Positions 21,722-30,201 are shown, counted from the stretch's first letter. The stretch: DNA of 64,000 nucleotides from Sellimonas catena (GCF_045063725.1 NZ_CP173695.1); one strand, 5' to 3'. Translations and numbers: made by a program. The notes: generated by a model from the sequence alone, not told the origin.

Positions 21722-23107
21722 CTAAAACTTTCCACAGCAGTTACTTTCAATGCTTTTATATCTTGCTTTTTTAGTCCTATCATAAAGTTTTCCATATAAC
21801 CGCTTAATAATTTGATTACTTGTTAAAATAGTTATAATGCAGGCGACTATGTGACTGATTAAAATCGCTATCCAAACACCATTTAAATTTTCTGCCAGCC
21901 AAGATAATAGATAGGCAAAAGGAATACGAATAATAATATAGTAGAATATCATTAGTATCATACTTTTTGTTGGTTTTCCTATACCATTTAAAGTACCTAA
22001 GTAGCAACTAGTAATAGTGTAAAGAACATAACCGATACTAACAATTAAAAAATAATGGCTGACAACATTTGTTACAGTTACGTTGGAAACAAACAATTTT
22101 GCCAACTGTTTAGAGAAGAAAATAACAACTGCTGATAATACACTTGAAACAACAATACCATATTTTAACGCCAATTTCAGATAATTCTTTGCTCTGTCGA
22201 TACGTTGTGCTCCAATACATTGCCCTACGATTGAAGTCAACACCATATTAAGAGCCATAGCAGGATAAAATAATATCATTTCTAATTTTCCAGCAACTCC
22301 GTAGCCAGCAATAGCAGAAATACTATAAGTACTAACAATAGCAGTTAAAAATGTTGTACTAATAGCAGGAATACTTTGTTGAATGACAGACGGCACAGCA
22401 TTTTTTACAAACGGCATAATCTCTTTTGTATCAAAATCAGATAGTGAAAGGTTAAATAATTTTTTGCGATAAATATAAATGCACATAAACGCCAAACAAA
22501 TAATCTGTGATATTAAGGTTGCGATTGCCGCTCCGTGAAATCCAATTATGTTAATGAAAATAGGATCTAAAATAGCATTCAATAAAGTAGACACAAGCAT
22601 TGCAACTGCTTGAAACATAGTATTGCCAAAACTTCTTAAAATGGCTGTAAAGTATAAATACAAATAAACTGCTACATATCCCAAAGCATATATAGATAAG
22701 TAATTTTTTGCCATATCAAAAATTTCAGTCGGTGTATTTAAAACTATCAAAATAGGCTCTAAAAAAATCTCCAACACAATTGTCATAAACACTGAAAGAA
22801 TTATAGATACAAAAAAAGAAGTAACTATAATATTCTTTTTCTTTTGCTCATTTTTCGCACCAATTACCTGTGACAATAGAATGGCTAACCCGTTTGTCGC
22901 TCCCATACCAATTGAAGTTAAGATTAAAATAATAGGTGTCGAGTTTGTTAACGCTGCGTATGCCTGCTCACCTAACAAATTTCCAATCCAAAGACTGTCT
23001 ACGAGATTATATGCCATATTTAAAAACATAGCTATTATCATAGGAACAGTCATTTCAAGTAAACATTTTTTTGTGTTTCCGTTTACAAAATCAATATTTT
23101 TGTTCAT
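21722..23107 (-). CDS. MATE family multidrug efflux pump
   Basis: 461 residues from ATG 23107 (AGGAGG upstream). Twelve hydrophobic helices; the MATE signature LLEMTVPMIIAMFLNMAYNLVDSLWIGN (as two adjacent blocks, residues 16-43), and its internal repeat around 240-280. It exchanges sodium or protons for organic cations at the inner membrane. AT-rich compared with the neighbouring transposon. It lies downstream of the TetR gene and has the shared palindrome at 23125-23141 in front of it, so it is probably TetR-regulated cargo. Confidence 0.92.
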   Translation of the reverse strand: MNKNIDFVNGNTKKCLLEMTVPMIIAMFLNMAYNLVDSLWIGNLLGEQAYAALTNSTPIILILTSIGMGATNGLAILLSQVIGAKNEQKKKNIIVTSFFVSIILSVFMTIVLEIFLEPILIVLNTPTEIFDMAKNYLSIYALGYVAVYLYLYFTAILRSFGNTMFQAVAMLVSTLLNAILDPIFINIIGFHGAAIATLISQIICLAFMCIYIYRKKLFNLSLSDFDTKEIMPFVKNAVPSVIQQSIPAISTTFLTAIVSTYSISAIAGYGVAGKLEMILFYPAMALNMVLTSIVGQCIGAQRIDRAKNYLKLALKYGIVVSSVLSAVVIFFSKQLAKLFVSNVTVTNVVSHYFLIVSIGYVLYTITSCYLGTLNGIGKPTKSMILMIFYYIIIRIPFAYLLSWLAENLNGVWIAILISHIVACIITILTSNQIIKRLYGKLYDRTKKARYKSIESNCCGKF

Positions 23108-23124
23108 TTTAATTCCTCCTATTG

Positions 23125-23141
23125 AATGAAAATTATTCATT
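23125..23141. promoter_or_regulatory. TetR-type operator before the MATE gene
   Basis: AATGAAA-ATT-ATTCATT, almost the same as the palindrome at 24428-24444. Confidence 0.55.
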
Positions 23142-23182
23142 TAATTTATTTAAATATTCCCTGCCTTTTGGCAGGGGAAGAT

Positions 23183-23743
23183 TTAAAGCCTAAACAAGTC
23201 CCTAAAAAATGCCTTTATCCGTGAACTCTTTTCTTTAATTGATATATCGGTATTTAAAATAATTCCTAGTTGTCCATATATACAAAAACTGGCATACATT
23301 TCAACATCATTGACTTGTATTTCATTTGTGTAATTTGCTCTTTCAATAATTTCAGATACAATAGGAAAAAGTTTTTCACATACATTCAATGTTAATAAAT
23401 TATGGAAATTTTTATTTTGGTTATTATGAAAAACTGGATAATATGTATCATCTTCTTGTTCTGCAAAAAGTATCATCTTCCGCAAAATATCTTTTAAACT
23501 ATCCTTTTTTATATTTATATTTTTTGTCATATTGGCGACTAAAATATTTGAATATTCATTGATAGCAGACTGAAAAAGTACATCTTTTGATGGGAAATAT
23601 CTATAACATAATCCTTGTGCTATTCCAATTTCTTTTGCTATGTCTGATATTGAAGTTTTTTCAAACCCATTTACACTAAATAATTTAATGGCTGTTTCTA
23701 AAATTTCTTGTTTACGTTCCTCTGGTTCTTTTGAAATACGCAT
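23183..23743 (-). CDS. TetR/AcrR family transcriptional regulator
   Basis: 186 residues. The N-terminal helix-turn-helix (about 10-55) reads RKQEILETAIKLFSVNGF then TSISDIAKEIGIAQGLCYRYFPSKDVLF, typical TetR. The C-terminal ligand domain is divergent. It lies between the methyltransferase and MATE genes on the same strand and probably represses both through the AATGAAT-N3-ATTCATT palindromes. Confidence 0.9.
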   Translation of the reverse strand: MRISKEPEERKQEILETAIKLFSVNGFEKTSISDIAKEIGIAQGLCYRYFPSKDVLFQSAINEYSNILVANMTKNINIKKDSLKDILRKMILFAEQEDDTYYPVFHNNQNKNFHNLLTLNVCEKLFPIVSEIIERANYTNEIQVNDVEMYASFCIYGQLGIILNTDISIKEKSSRIKAFFRDLFRL

Positions 23744-23766
23744 TGTTTTCTTTCCTTTCTTGCGGT

Positions 23767-24378
23767 TTAATTATTGTATGCTATAATTAAACAAGATCTT
23801 GTGCCAAAAGATTTCCATTCAATTTCGTGGAAGTCTTTTGATAATAATAACAACATTTCCTTTTTTGAATAAATCTTTACATCTCCACTATTGCTGTGTT
23901 TCATATAGTAATTCATTATCTGTCTTGCTCCGATTGGTTGCCAACAATCACCGATAATGAATACTCCATTTTGCTTTAAACACCTAGACACTTCTTTCTC
24001 TACAATATCTGGTTGTGGATAATGATGAAATGAGTCATTACATACAATGGCGTCAAAAGAACTATCTTCAAAAGGTAATCTCTCAGAATCGCCTAAGATA
24101 AGTGTTGCATCATTTCCTAGTTTATTTTCTGCAATTTCAAGCATATTGGGAGATATATCTATTCCAAATAGTTGTTCTGCTATATTTAATTCTTTTATTT
24201 CTTTAAGTAACGCACCCGTTCCACAACCTAAATCTAATATAGAATGTATATTCTTATTTTTTAAATTTTCTATAATCGGCTTATAGAGTTTTCGAGCATG
24301 TTCTCCCTGAATATTTGTATCATAATCGGCAGCTTGCTTATCAAAAGTCTTTTGTGATTTTTGTTTCGTAATATTCAT
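23767..24378 (-). CDS. Class I SAM-dependent methyltransferase
   Basis: 203 residues from ATG 24378 (AAAGGAG upstream). Motif I is ILDLGCGTGALLKEI (about residues 47-61), motif II ATLILGDSERLPFEDSSFD, followed by IVCNDSFHHYPQP, as in UbiE-like Methyltransf_11 enzymes. Substrate unknown. First gene of the cargo operon; a TetR-type palindrome lies 50 bases upstream. Methyltransferase plus MATE suggests detoxification of a small molecule; this is inference. Confidence 0.85.
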   Translation of the reverse strand: MNITKQKSQKTFDKQAADYDTNIQGEHARKLYKPIIENLKNKNIHSILDLGCGTGALLKEIKELNIAEQLFGIDISPNMLEIAENKLGNDATLILGDSERLPFEDSSFDAIVCNDSFHHYPQPDIVEKEVSRCLKQNGVFIIGDCWQPIGARQIMNYYMKHSNSGDVKIYSKKEMLLLLSKDFHEIEWKSFGTRSCLIIAYNN

Positions 24379-24427
24379 GTAATCAACTCCTTTCACTAAA
24401 ATTATATCTCGTGAATGAACGATTGTC

Positions 24428-24444
24428 AATGAATAAAATTCATT
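24428..24444. promoter_or_regulatory. TetR-type operator upstream of the methyltransferase gene
   Basis: Perfect 7-3-7 palindrome AATGAAT-AAA-ATTCATT, flanked by further ATTCATT-like half sites. Confidence 0.6.
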
Positions 24445-24629
24445 GAATTTCATTCATTTCAAAGACGTGTATCTCTGATTTAAAATACACGCCTTTTTGA
24501 TTACCCTACAATCTTCCAGTTACTATTCCTTATATAGCCCAAACTTGTACCGTGACAATTTCATTGATATTATCCGATTTACCACAAATCAAATTTTATC
24601 TTTTCTTCCTCTTGATTACCCTCCACAGA

Positions 24630-24706
24630 AAAGAAAAAGCCCTGTCAAGAGCCTTGCCACCATTGGTGGTGCTTTGCACTCTTTACTGGGCTTTTTGTTT
24701 GCTGTA
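24630..24706. terminator. Long hairpin between XRE and methyltransferase genes
   Basis: Outer arms AAAGCCC ... GGGCTTT with TTTG after it, and inner GCCACCATTGGTGGTGC. Probably a terminator for transcripts on either strand. Confidence 0.5.
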
Positions 24707-24728
24707 TCTTCTACAAAGAGGAAAAAAG

Positions 24729-25364
24729 TTATTCGTCCTCATCATCAAAATGGTTATTTTTCAATACTTCCCGTAATAATTCCATATCTTCTTTTGCATT
24801 TGGGTTTATCATTTTTACGACTTGATAAGGTGTCCTATATTTATGTCCCTCTATGCTTTCCCCGAACATATCCATGCTGTATAAATCATCATAGCGGTCT
24901 AACAGTTTTTGAAATTTCAAATGCTGGATAAATTCTTTGATTGGATAAAGGTCGGACGCTACAATACTTTTCCCGTTGATGTAGTCGGTAATATATTCCC
25001 GTAACTTTTCCAACTCATATTCCAGCCATTCTTCCTCGCTGTCAAAGAAGTTGTCATAATGTCCATGTTTTAGTTCTGCATTTAATCGTTCTTCAATTCT
25101 TAAAAACTGGCAGACTTCCTTTTCGGCTTGATTAACATACTTCCATTCTCCCGATAATAATTCATTGGGCGTTACTCCCAGCACGTCCATTATCTTCTCT
25201 AACGTATCAAAGGTAGGATAATTCACGCCACGTTCAATCTTGGAAAGGCTCTGCATATTGATACCGATTTTATCCGCAAGTTCTTGTTGTTTCATTCCTC
25301 TGTGTTTTCTTATGGTTTGTATGTTCTCTCCTAAGAAACTAACTTTCTTTTCATAATGCTCCAT
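24729..25364 (-). CDS. XRE family regulator of the Tn916-like element
   Basis: 211 residues. The helix-turn-helix (about 10-65) is LGENIQTIRKHRGMKQQELADKIGINMQSLSKIERG (as two blocks), with PTFDTLEKIMDVLGV after it. The C-terminal part is acidic and unassigned. It is divergent from the rep-xis-int genes, suitable for a cI-like control gene of the element. Confidence 0.8.
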   Translation of the reverse strand: MEHYEKKVSFLGENIQTIRKHRGMKQQELADKIGINMQSLSKIERGVNYPTFDTLEKIMDVLGVTPNELLSGEWKYVNQAEKEVCQFLRIEERLNAELKHGHYDNFFDSEEEWLEYELEKLREYITDYINGKSIVASDLYPIKEFIQHLKFQKLLDRYDDLYSMDMFGESIEGHKYRTPYQVVKMINPNAKEDMELLREVLKNNHFDDEDE

Positions 25365-25479
25365 AACTTAGTATAACCGCTCCTTTCGTTGCTTTTCTTG
25401 GTATTTATAAGCATATCATACTTAATATATATCTAAAAGTCAACAAAAACTTCTTGACAAGTAATTCTAATGGCGTTAT

Positions 25480-25800
25480 TATCATATCAGTTAGAGTGAT
25501 TAAGCACACTAGGGTCAATCACACGCTTAAGTAAGCATAGAAAAGATATATTTTCACTTTGATAGCATGAATAAGCATGGACTATCAGACCGAAAATAAG
25601 GTTTCTGACTGGGGCTGTTCCGTTTAGCCACGAGCCTTACAAGGCTCGTGAGCGTTAAGAACGGATCAGACACAGGAAGAAAGGGAACGCCTTTAGGCGT
25701 TCGTAAAGGGCGTATATGTAACACCGCCCTGCGCATACATGTCATAGTACCTAGAAACTGTGATAAATAAAGGAAAAAACACGATTTTTACCCCGCAAAA
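25480..25800. other. Putative oriT / origin region with hairpins
   Basis: The 460-base gap between the XRE and rep genes carries a perfect 10-bp-arm hairpin at 25629-25650 (CACGAGCCTT, AC loop, AAGGCTCGTG) and another at 25685-25702 (GAACGCC, TTTA, GGCGTTC). In Tn916 the oriT lies just before the orf20 relaxase gene, the same position. No nick site can be assigned by eye. Confidence 0.5.
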
Positions 25801-25823
25801 AAACGGGAAGTACGAAAGGAGTA

Positions 25824-26922
25824 ATGCACTATAACTACACACAAAAATTTATCCGTTAAGATTGATTACATCAGCATTGTATTTGAAACCGCAACCGCAG
25901 AAGATGTCATCATGCACATTTTAGGTTTACCGACTGACATTTTCAATGTCTATCCGGCAAGCGTTAAATTCAAGACTTATCAAGCACGCTGGCAGATTGG
26001 AGATATTTATGTATCAGGGGACGCAAGAAAGACAGAGGACAACCCACAAGGGCTAGGCTGTTATCTTGTTATGACTGGCAGAGGGTGTGATGATATTTTC
26101 CGTATTCTCGACAGTAGGAATTATACCTTTGGGGATATGTTCAAACATTGTGAGCGAAGATACGGACTGGATAATTTCCATTTCACAAGGCTTGATATTG
26201 CCATTGATGATAAGAACGAAAAGCCATTCTTTACCATAGAGCAGATAAAGAAGAAATGCGAAAAAGAGGAATTTATCTCGAATAGTGAGGGCTACCACTT
26301 TGATGAAAGCAAGTTTGATGATTTCGACACCGCAAAGACTGTTTATATCGGTGCTGGTAAATCGGGATTGTCTTACCGCTTTTATGACAAGGATAAGGAA
26401 GTATGTTCAAAACATAATAAGACACTTAATGAAGTCGGCAGTTGGAAACGGACAGAAATGCAACTGCGTGATGATAAGGCTCATGTCTTTGCCATGACAT
26501 TCAAAGACAGACCGCTGGAACTTGGGAAACTGGCTTTCGGGTTATTGGCAAACAACCTACGCTTTGTTGTGCCAAACAGAAACGAAAGTAATAAAAGCAG
26601 ATGGAAAACGTGTCGGTTTTGGGAACGCTTTTTAGGGGCTGTGGAAGTCTTGAAACTGCAAGTACCAAAACAGCAAAATTCCCTTGAGGAAACACAGCAA
26701 TGGCTCACAGAGGGTGGCGTGATTTCTGCTGTCAAAAGTTTTTATTTCTTGGAAGAACATGACGCATTAGGTGGACTGGAACGGGTGGGAACTATGCTTG
26801 ATAAGGCAAGATACAGCACTTCCCTTTCCAGTAAACTGACCGCCCATTTACAGAGGATAAACCGCACCGACCTTATCCCCTATATCCAGTATGACACGAA
26901 ACATGGGAAAGGGGGTATCTGA
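25824..26922 (+). CDS. Rep_trans / MobT-like replication initiator (Tn916 Orf20-like), 5' frameshift
   Basis: The only ATG with a good AAAGGAG site is 25824, but that frame stops at 25857. The conserved frame (KIDYISIVFE, IMHILGLPTDIFNVYP, FTRLDIAIDD, SWKRTEMQLRD) begins one base later. Dropping one A from the A5 run at 25843-25847 joins them into about 365 residues, the family's normal length. From the first in-frame ATG (25912) 336 residues remain. Members nick DNA for rolling-circle replication and transfer. The frameshift may be real, an error, or tolerated by slippage. Confidence 0.8.
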
Positions 26923-27125
26923 TGAATAACAACGATATTCCCGTATGGGAAAAATACACCCTTACCATTGAAGAAGCGTCAAAATATTTCCGTATCGGAG
27001 AAAACAAGCTAAGACGCTTGGCAGAGGAAAACAAGGACGCTGGCTGGCTCATTATGAATGGCAACCGCATACAGATTAAACGCCGACAGTTTGAAAAGGT
27101 CATTGATAAATTGGACGCAATCTAA
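26922..27125 (+). CDS. xis: Excisionase (Xis, Tn916 type)
   Basis: 67 residues, overlapping the rep stop codon. IPVWEKYTLTIEEASKYFRIG and NGNRIQIKRRQFEKVIDKLDAI closely match Tn916 Xis as I remember it: a small winged-helix DNA-bending protein that directs Int toward excision. Followed by int after 78 bases. Confidence 0.92.
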   Translation: MNNNDIPVWEKYTLTIEEASKYFRIGENKLRRLAEENKDAGWLIMNGNRIQIKRRQFEKVIDKLDAI

Positions 27126-27203
27126 TGCAAATGAGCCTTGTATGTGTTATGATGAACACAAGTCATATCAAGGCTCTTTCCAACAAGGAAAGGAGCAGAC
27201 ACC

Positions 27204-28397
27204 ATGAAAGAAAAAAGACGGGATAGCAAAGGACGTATCCTGCATACTGGAGAGAGCCAACGAACAGACGGGAAATACTTATATAAATATGTGGACGCAT
27301 TTGGAAACACAAAATATGTGTATGCCTGGAGATTGACACCCACAGACCCGACACCAAAGGGAAAACGGGAAAAACCCTCACTTCGAGAACTGGAACAGCA
27401 GATAAGACGGGATATTGAGGACGGTATCGACAGCACAGGCAAGAAAATGACGCTTTGCCAACTTTACGCCAAACAGAACGCACAGAGGGCAAACGTGAAG
27501 AAAAGCACACAGAAACAACGGGAACAACTCATGCGGTTATTAAAAGAGGACAAGTTAGGTGCTAGGAGCATTGACACAATCAAGCTCTCTGACGCTAAGG
27601 AATGGGCGTTACGCATGAAAGACAAAGGCTTTTCCTACAATACCATTAACAATTATAAACGCTCATTAAAAGCGTCATTCTATATCGCTATACAAGACGA
27701 TTGTGTAAGGAAAAATCCCTTTGATTTCAAGTTGAGTGAAGTCCTAGAAAATGATACCAAAGAGAAAGTCGCATTGACAGAAGAACAGGAACAAGTCCTA
27801 CTGTCATTCATCAAGACGGACAATGTGTATCACAAGTATTATGATGATGTGCTGATACTGTTAAAGACTGGACTTCGTATCTCGGAACTGTGCGGACTGA
27901 CAATCATGGACGTTGATTTTATCCATGAGGTTGTAGTTATCGACCACCAGTTACTAAAGAGCAAGGAACAAGGCTATTATATTGAAACGCCTAAGACAAA
28001 AAGCGGAACAAGGCAAGTGCCATTAAGCAAAGAAACGATACAAGCATTTCAACGAGTGATGAAGAAACGCCCAAAGGCAGAACCATTTGTGATAGACGGA
28101 CGGGGCAACTTCCTATTTGTCAATCAGAAAGGCAAGCCGAAAGTTGCCATTGATTACAACGCCTTATTTGTCCGTATGGTAAAGAAATACAACAAGCACC
28201 ATAAGGATAACCCCTTGCCACATATCACACCACATACGCTACGCCATACGTTCTGCACAAGACTGGCAAGCAAGAACATGAACCCGAAAGATTTACAGTA
28301 TATCATGGGACATTCAAATATCAGTATCACAATGAACTGGTACGCTCATGCGTCCATAGATACCGCAAAATCAGAGGTTCAGCGTCTAATCGCATAA
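27204..28397 (+). CDS. int: Tyrosine integrase (Tn916 Int type)
   Basis: 397 residues. The N-terminal arm-binding domain (KRRDSKGRILHTGESQRTDGKYLYKY as two blocks, 1-70), SAM-like core-binding domain (about 85-170), and catalytic domain with Arg in TGLRISELCGL, HTLRH (HITPHTLRHTFC), GHSNIS, and nucleophile Tyr in MNWYAHAS near residue 379. Catalyses insertion and excision of the element at AT-rich targets. Arm-type repeats lie right after the stop codon. Confidence 0.95.
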   Translation: MKEKRRDSKGRILHTGESQRTDGKYLYKYVDAFGNTKYVYAWRLTPTDPTPKGKREKPSLRELEQQIRRDIEDGIDSTGKKMTLCQLYAKQNAQRANVKKSTQKQREQLMRLLKEDKLGARSIDTIKLSDAKEWALRMKDKGFSYNTINNYKRSLKASFYIAIQDDCVRKNPFDFKLSEVLENDTKEKVALTEEQEQVLLSFIKTDNVYHKYYDDVLILLKTGLRISELCGLTIMDVDFIHEVVVIDHQLLKSKEQGYYIETPKTKSGTRQVPLSKETIQAFQRVMKKRPKAEPFVIDGRGNFLFVNQKGKPKVAIDYNALFVRMVKKYNKHHKDNPLPHITPHTLRHTFCTRLASKNMNPKDLQYIMGHSNISITMNWYAHASIDTAKSEVQRLIA

Positions 28398-28403
28398 GAA
28401 GTA

Positions 28404-28480
28404 TTTACCACGATTTTAACCACGTTTGATAGCGAAAATATAAGAAGATAGACCTAGATATGTGAGGTTTACCACAAAAG
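28404..28480. repeat. Int arm-binding (DR-2-like) repeats, right end
   Basis: TTTACCACGATTTTAACCACG at 28404-28424 approximately and TTTACCACA near 28468. Counterparts TACCACGAATTTACCACGAT are at 20761-20780 near the left end. Confidence 0.6.
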
Positions 28481-28483
28481 CAA

Positions 28484-28523
28484 AATGCCCGTAGAGCCTA
28501 TAAAATAAGGCTTTGCGGACATT
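28484..28523 (+). terminator. Terminator after int
   Basis: CCGTAGAGCC pairs imperfectly with AGGCTTTGCGG across an AT-rich loop. Confidence 0.5.
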
Positions 28524-28566
28524 TAAGAAGATATAAAAAGATAGTCAAAAAGACATATATAATTTA

Positions 28567-28835
28567 ATGCAAAATATATGTTAGAAAATTCTTCTGTGTG
28601 GACGACAAAAACAGATACAAATTCTATCATGGAGACAGAAGCCTCATTAAGTGAAGCAGAAGAAAAAATTTTGGAATATGTCCGGGAGCATGGCGTTATT
28701 ACTAAAAATGATGTGATCAGTTTACTTGAGGTGAGTGCGTCGACAGCTTCCAGAACTCTCAGAAAAATGGTGAAAAATAATCTGCTAAAGCAGAATGGGA
28801 AAGCGAGAAGTACGAACTATACTATTATAAAATAA
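28567..28835 (+). pseudogene. AlbA_2 / winged-helix regulator, piece 3 of 3
   Basis: From the Ala codon at 28569 the frame reads NAKYMLENSSVW and then the winged helix SEAEEKILEYVREHGVITKNDV, SASTASRTLRKMVKNNLL, stop at 28835. It continues piece 2, whose last codon is AAT at 20677-20679 (this AAT is duplicated at 28566-28568). The rejoined gene has 449 codons. An isolated wHTH could only be made from ATG 28578, which lacks a good ribosome binding site. Confidence 0.82.
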
Positions 28836-28935
28836 AGAGAGAGTGATACAATGTAACGGTTCTCCACCATACGCAACAGGATCATTCGAGGCGATAAAAA
28901 GCGGATACGTTTTCCGGTATGCGACCGCCTCGCGT

Positions 28936-28993
28936 GGTAGAGCATGCGGCTGTTAACCACAGTGTCGTTGGTTCAAGTCCAACAGGGGGAGCT
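28936..28993 (+). repeat. Right 58-bp att repeat (tRNA-Asn 3' part)
   Basis: It matches 7129-7186 at 57 of 58 bases. The 5' acceptor strand and half the D-arm are missing, so it is not a functional tRNA. Confidence 0.8.
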
Positions 28994-29027
28994 CACAAAG
29001 GGGTTATCGGGAAATAGATAGTCCAAA

Positions 29028-29069
29028 TCAGGGGCAGATGTGACTCATACGAGTCACATCTGCCCCTGA
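29028..29069. repeat. Perfect 19-bp-arm palindrome
   Basis: TCAGGGGCAGATGTGACTC (29028-29046), ATAC loop, and its exact complement (29051-29069). It lies 76 bases before a transposase remnant. Either an IS end/terminator hairpin or a REP-type element. Confidence 0.6.
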
Positions 29070-29144
29070 AATTTATCCTCTAAAAAGAGAAAAAGATGGC
29101 TAACGACAACCATCTTCCTCTCCGTTCCATGTTATAATGGAACT

Positions 29145-29801
29145 ATGCTAAAACAAGATTATTATAACGATTTTTTTGAAATTGGGCAACAAAAAATTAA
29201 CTTCAGTTTCTTCGAATTGAGTTTACCCGACGACGATCCAGTCTATACCCTAAAAAACGTGATGGAATTTATAGCAGACAATAAAGAATTACTAACTTTG
29301 ATGGAAACACGTAGAAGTATCCGTAAATTTGGACCTGATATGGTTCCGAAAGATGTGATCGATCAGATTATTAAAGCAGGTACATATGCGGCTACAGGGA
29401 TGAATAAACAGTCGCCGATCATTATTGCGGTAACGAATAAAGAGATGCGTGATAAACTTTCCCGGCTAAACGCAGAAATCATGGGAACAAAAAGCGATCC
29501 ATTCTATGGGGCACCAGTCGTATTGATCGTTCTTGCAGATAAAAACTGGGTGAATCGTGTTTATGATGGAAGCCTTGTGATGGGAAATCTTATGCTTGCA
29601 GCGCATGCATTAGGGATAGGAAGCTGTTGGATCCACAGGGCAAAAGAGGAATTTGAACGTCCGGAAGGACTGGAGATTCTTAAATCTTTGGGAATTGAAG
29701 GCGAATATGAAGGTATCGGCCACTGCGTACTTGGATATGTAAAGGGTAATTACCCGAAAACACCGCCGAGAAAAGAAAACTGGGTGTATTATATAGATTA
29801 A
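29145..29801 (+). CDS. Nitroreductase family protein, fused to an IS transposase N-terminus
   Basis: 218 residues as read from 29145. The first 39 (MLKQDYYNDFFEIGQQKINF and DDDPVYTLKNVM) look like the N-terminus of IS1182-family transposases. From Met40 (29262) on it is a nitroreductase: ETRRSIRKFGPDMVPKDVID (FMN-binding Arg-Ser-x-Arg), AGTYAATGMNKQSP, LMLAAHALGIGSCWIHRA. It reduces nitro or quinone compounds using NAD(P)H and FMN. The original start is probably 29262 or was lost with the fusion. Stand-alone gene. Confidence 0.8.
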   Translation: MLKQDYYNDFFEIGQQKINFSFFELSLPDDDPVYTLKNVMEFIADNKELLTLMETRRSIRKFGPDMVPKDVIDQIIKAGTYAATGMNKQSPIIIAVTNKEMRDKLSRLNAEIMGTKSDPFYGAPVVLIVLADKNWVNRVYDGSLVMGNLMLAAHALGIGSCWIHRAKEEFERPEGLEILKSLGIEGEYEGIGHCVLGYVKGNYPKTPPRKENWVYYID

Positions 29802-29862
29802 ATCATATCAAATATTTAGAGTAGATCATCAGCTTTATAGAAAAGTGTAAGAGGTGACAAAT

Positions 29863-30201
29863 ATGAGTGCAAGATCAGAAAAAACATCTACATTGAGAAT
29901 GGTGATTCCCCAGCGGCAGGGAGGTGTAAATCCAGACTATGTATTCGGTTCGGAACTTTTGGAGCGTATAGCCCCTCCTGATCCGGAAGCTGAAACAGTC
30001 AGAATACATGTTGATACAGCTTTTGACAATGATCTGAACAAAGTGGATGGAATTGATGGCGGAGATATTCTGCGGCGCCAAATGAGAGAAACAAGAGATA
30101 TTTTACAGGAAAAGGCACCTGACAAAGTGATTGTTTTTGGCGGTGACTGCTCAGTGACTGGATGGAAATTTGACCCGAAGAAGCCTTGTCTGGTAAGATA
30201 A
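29863..30201 (+). pseudogene. Arginase-family protein, truncated N-terminal part
   Basis: 112 residues from ATG 29863 (GAGGTGAC upstream). It reads up to KVIVFGGDCSVTGWKFDPKK, that is, to the first metal-ligand motif GGDCS of ureohydrolases, and then stops; the other ligand motifs (DxHxD, DxD) and two thirds of the fold are missing. A non-functional remnant. Confidence 0.7.

Larger units (their letters stand above)
20681..28566. mobile_element. Tn916-family integrative mobilizable element with MATE/TetR/methyltransferase cargo
   Basis: Imperfect terminal inverted repeats: TAAATTTTATATCTGATTTT at 20681 and, on the other strand, TTAAATTATATATGTCTTTT ending near 28566; both continue into TTGAYTATC. 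Int-arm-like repeats TTACCACGA lie at 20760-20780 and 28405-28426. Gene content is Orf7/Orf8-like, Rep/relaxase, Xis and Int of Tn916 type, but the orf13-orf24 transfer block is absent. Inserted at an AAT codon of the AlbA_2 gene. Confidence 0.85.
7129..28993. other. tRNA-Asn genomic island containing two nested mobile elements
   Basis: The segment is bounded by 58-bp direct repeats of the tRNA-Asn 3' part, with one mismatch. Removing the two mobile elements inside leaves only about 1.7 kb, carrying a single gene for an AlbA_2/winged-helix protein and its promoter. No integrase for the outer island is visible, so it is either a decayed or trimmed island or the integrase acts in trans. Confidence 0.6.

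Noticed and set aside
20681..28566. Complete conjugative Tn916
   Set aside because: Only regulatory, rep, xis and int genes are present; the type IV secretion block and tet(M) are missing.
28920..28993. Second tRNA-Asn gene
   Set aside because: The acceptor 5' strand and half of the D-arm are missing, so it cannot fold; it is an att repeat.
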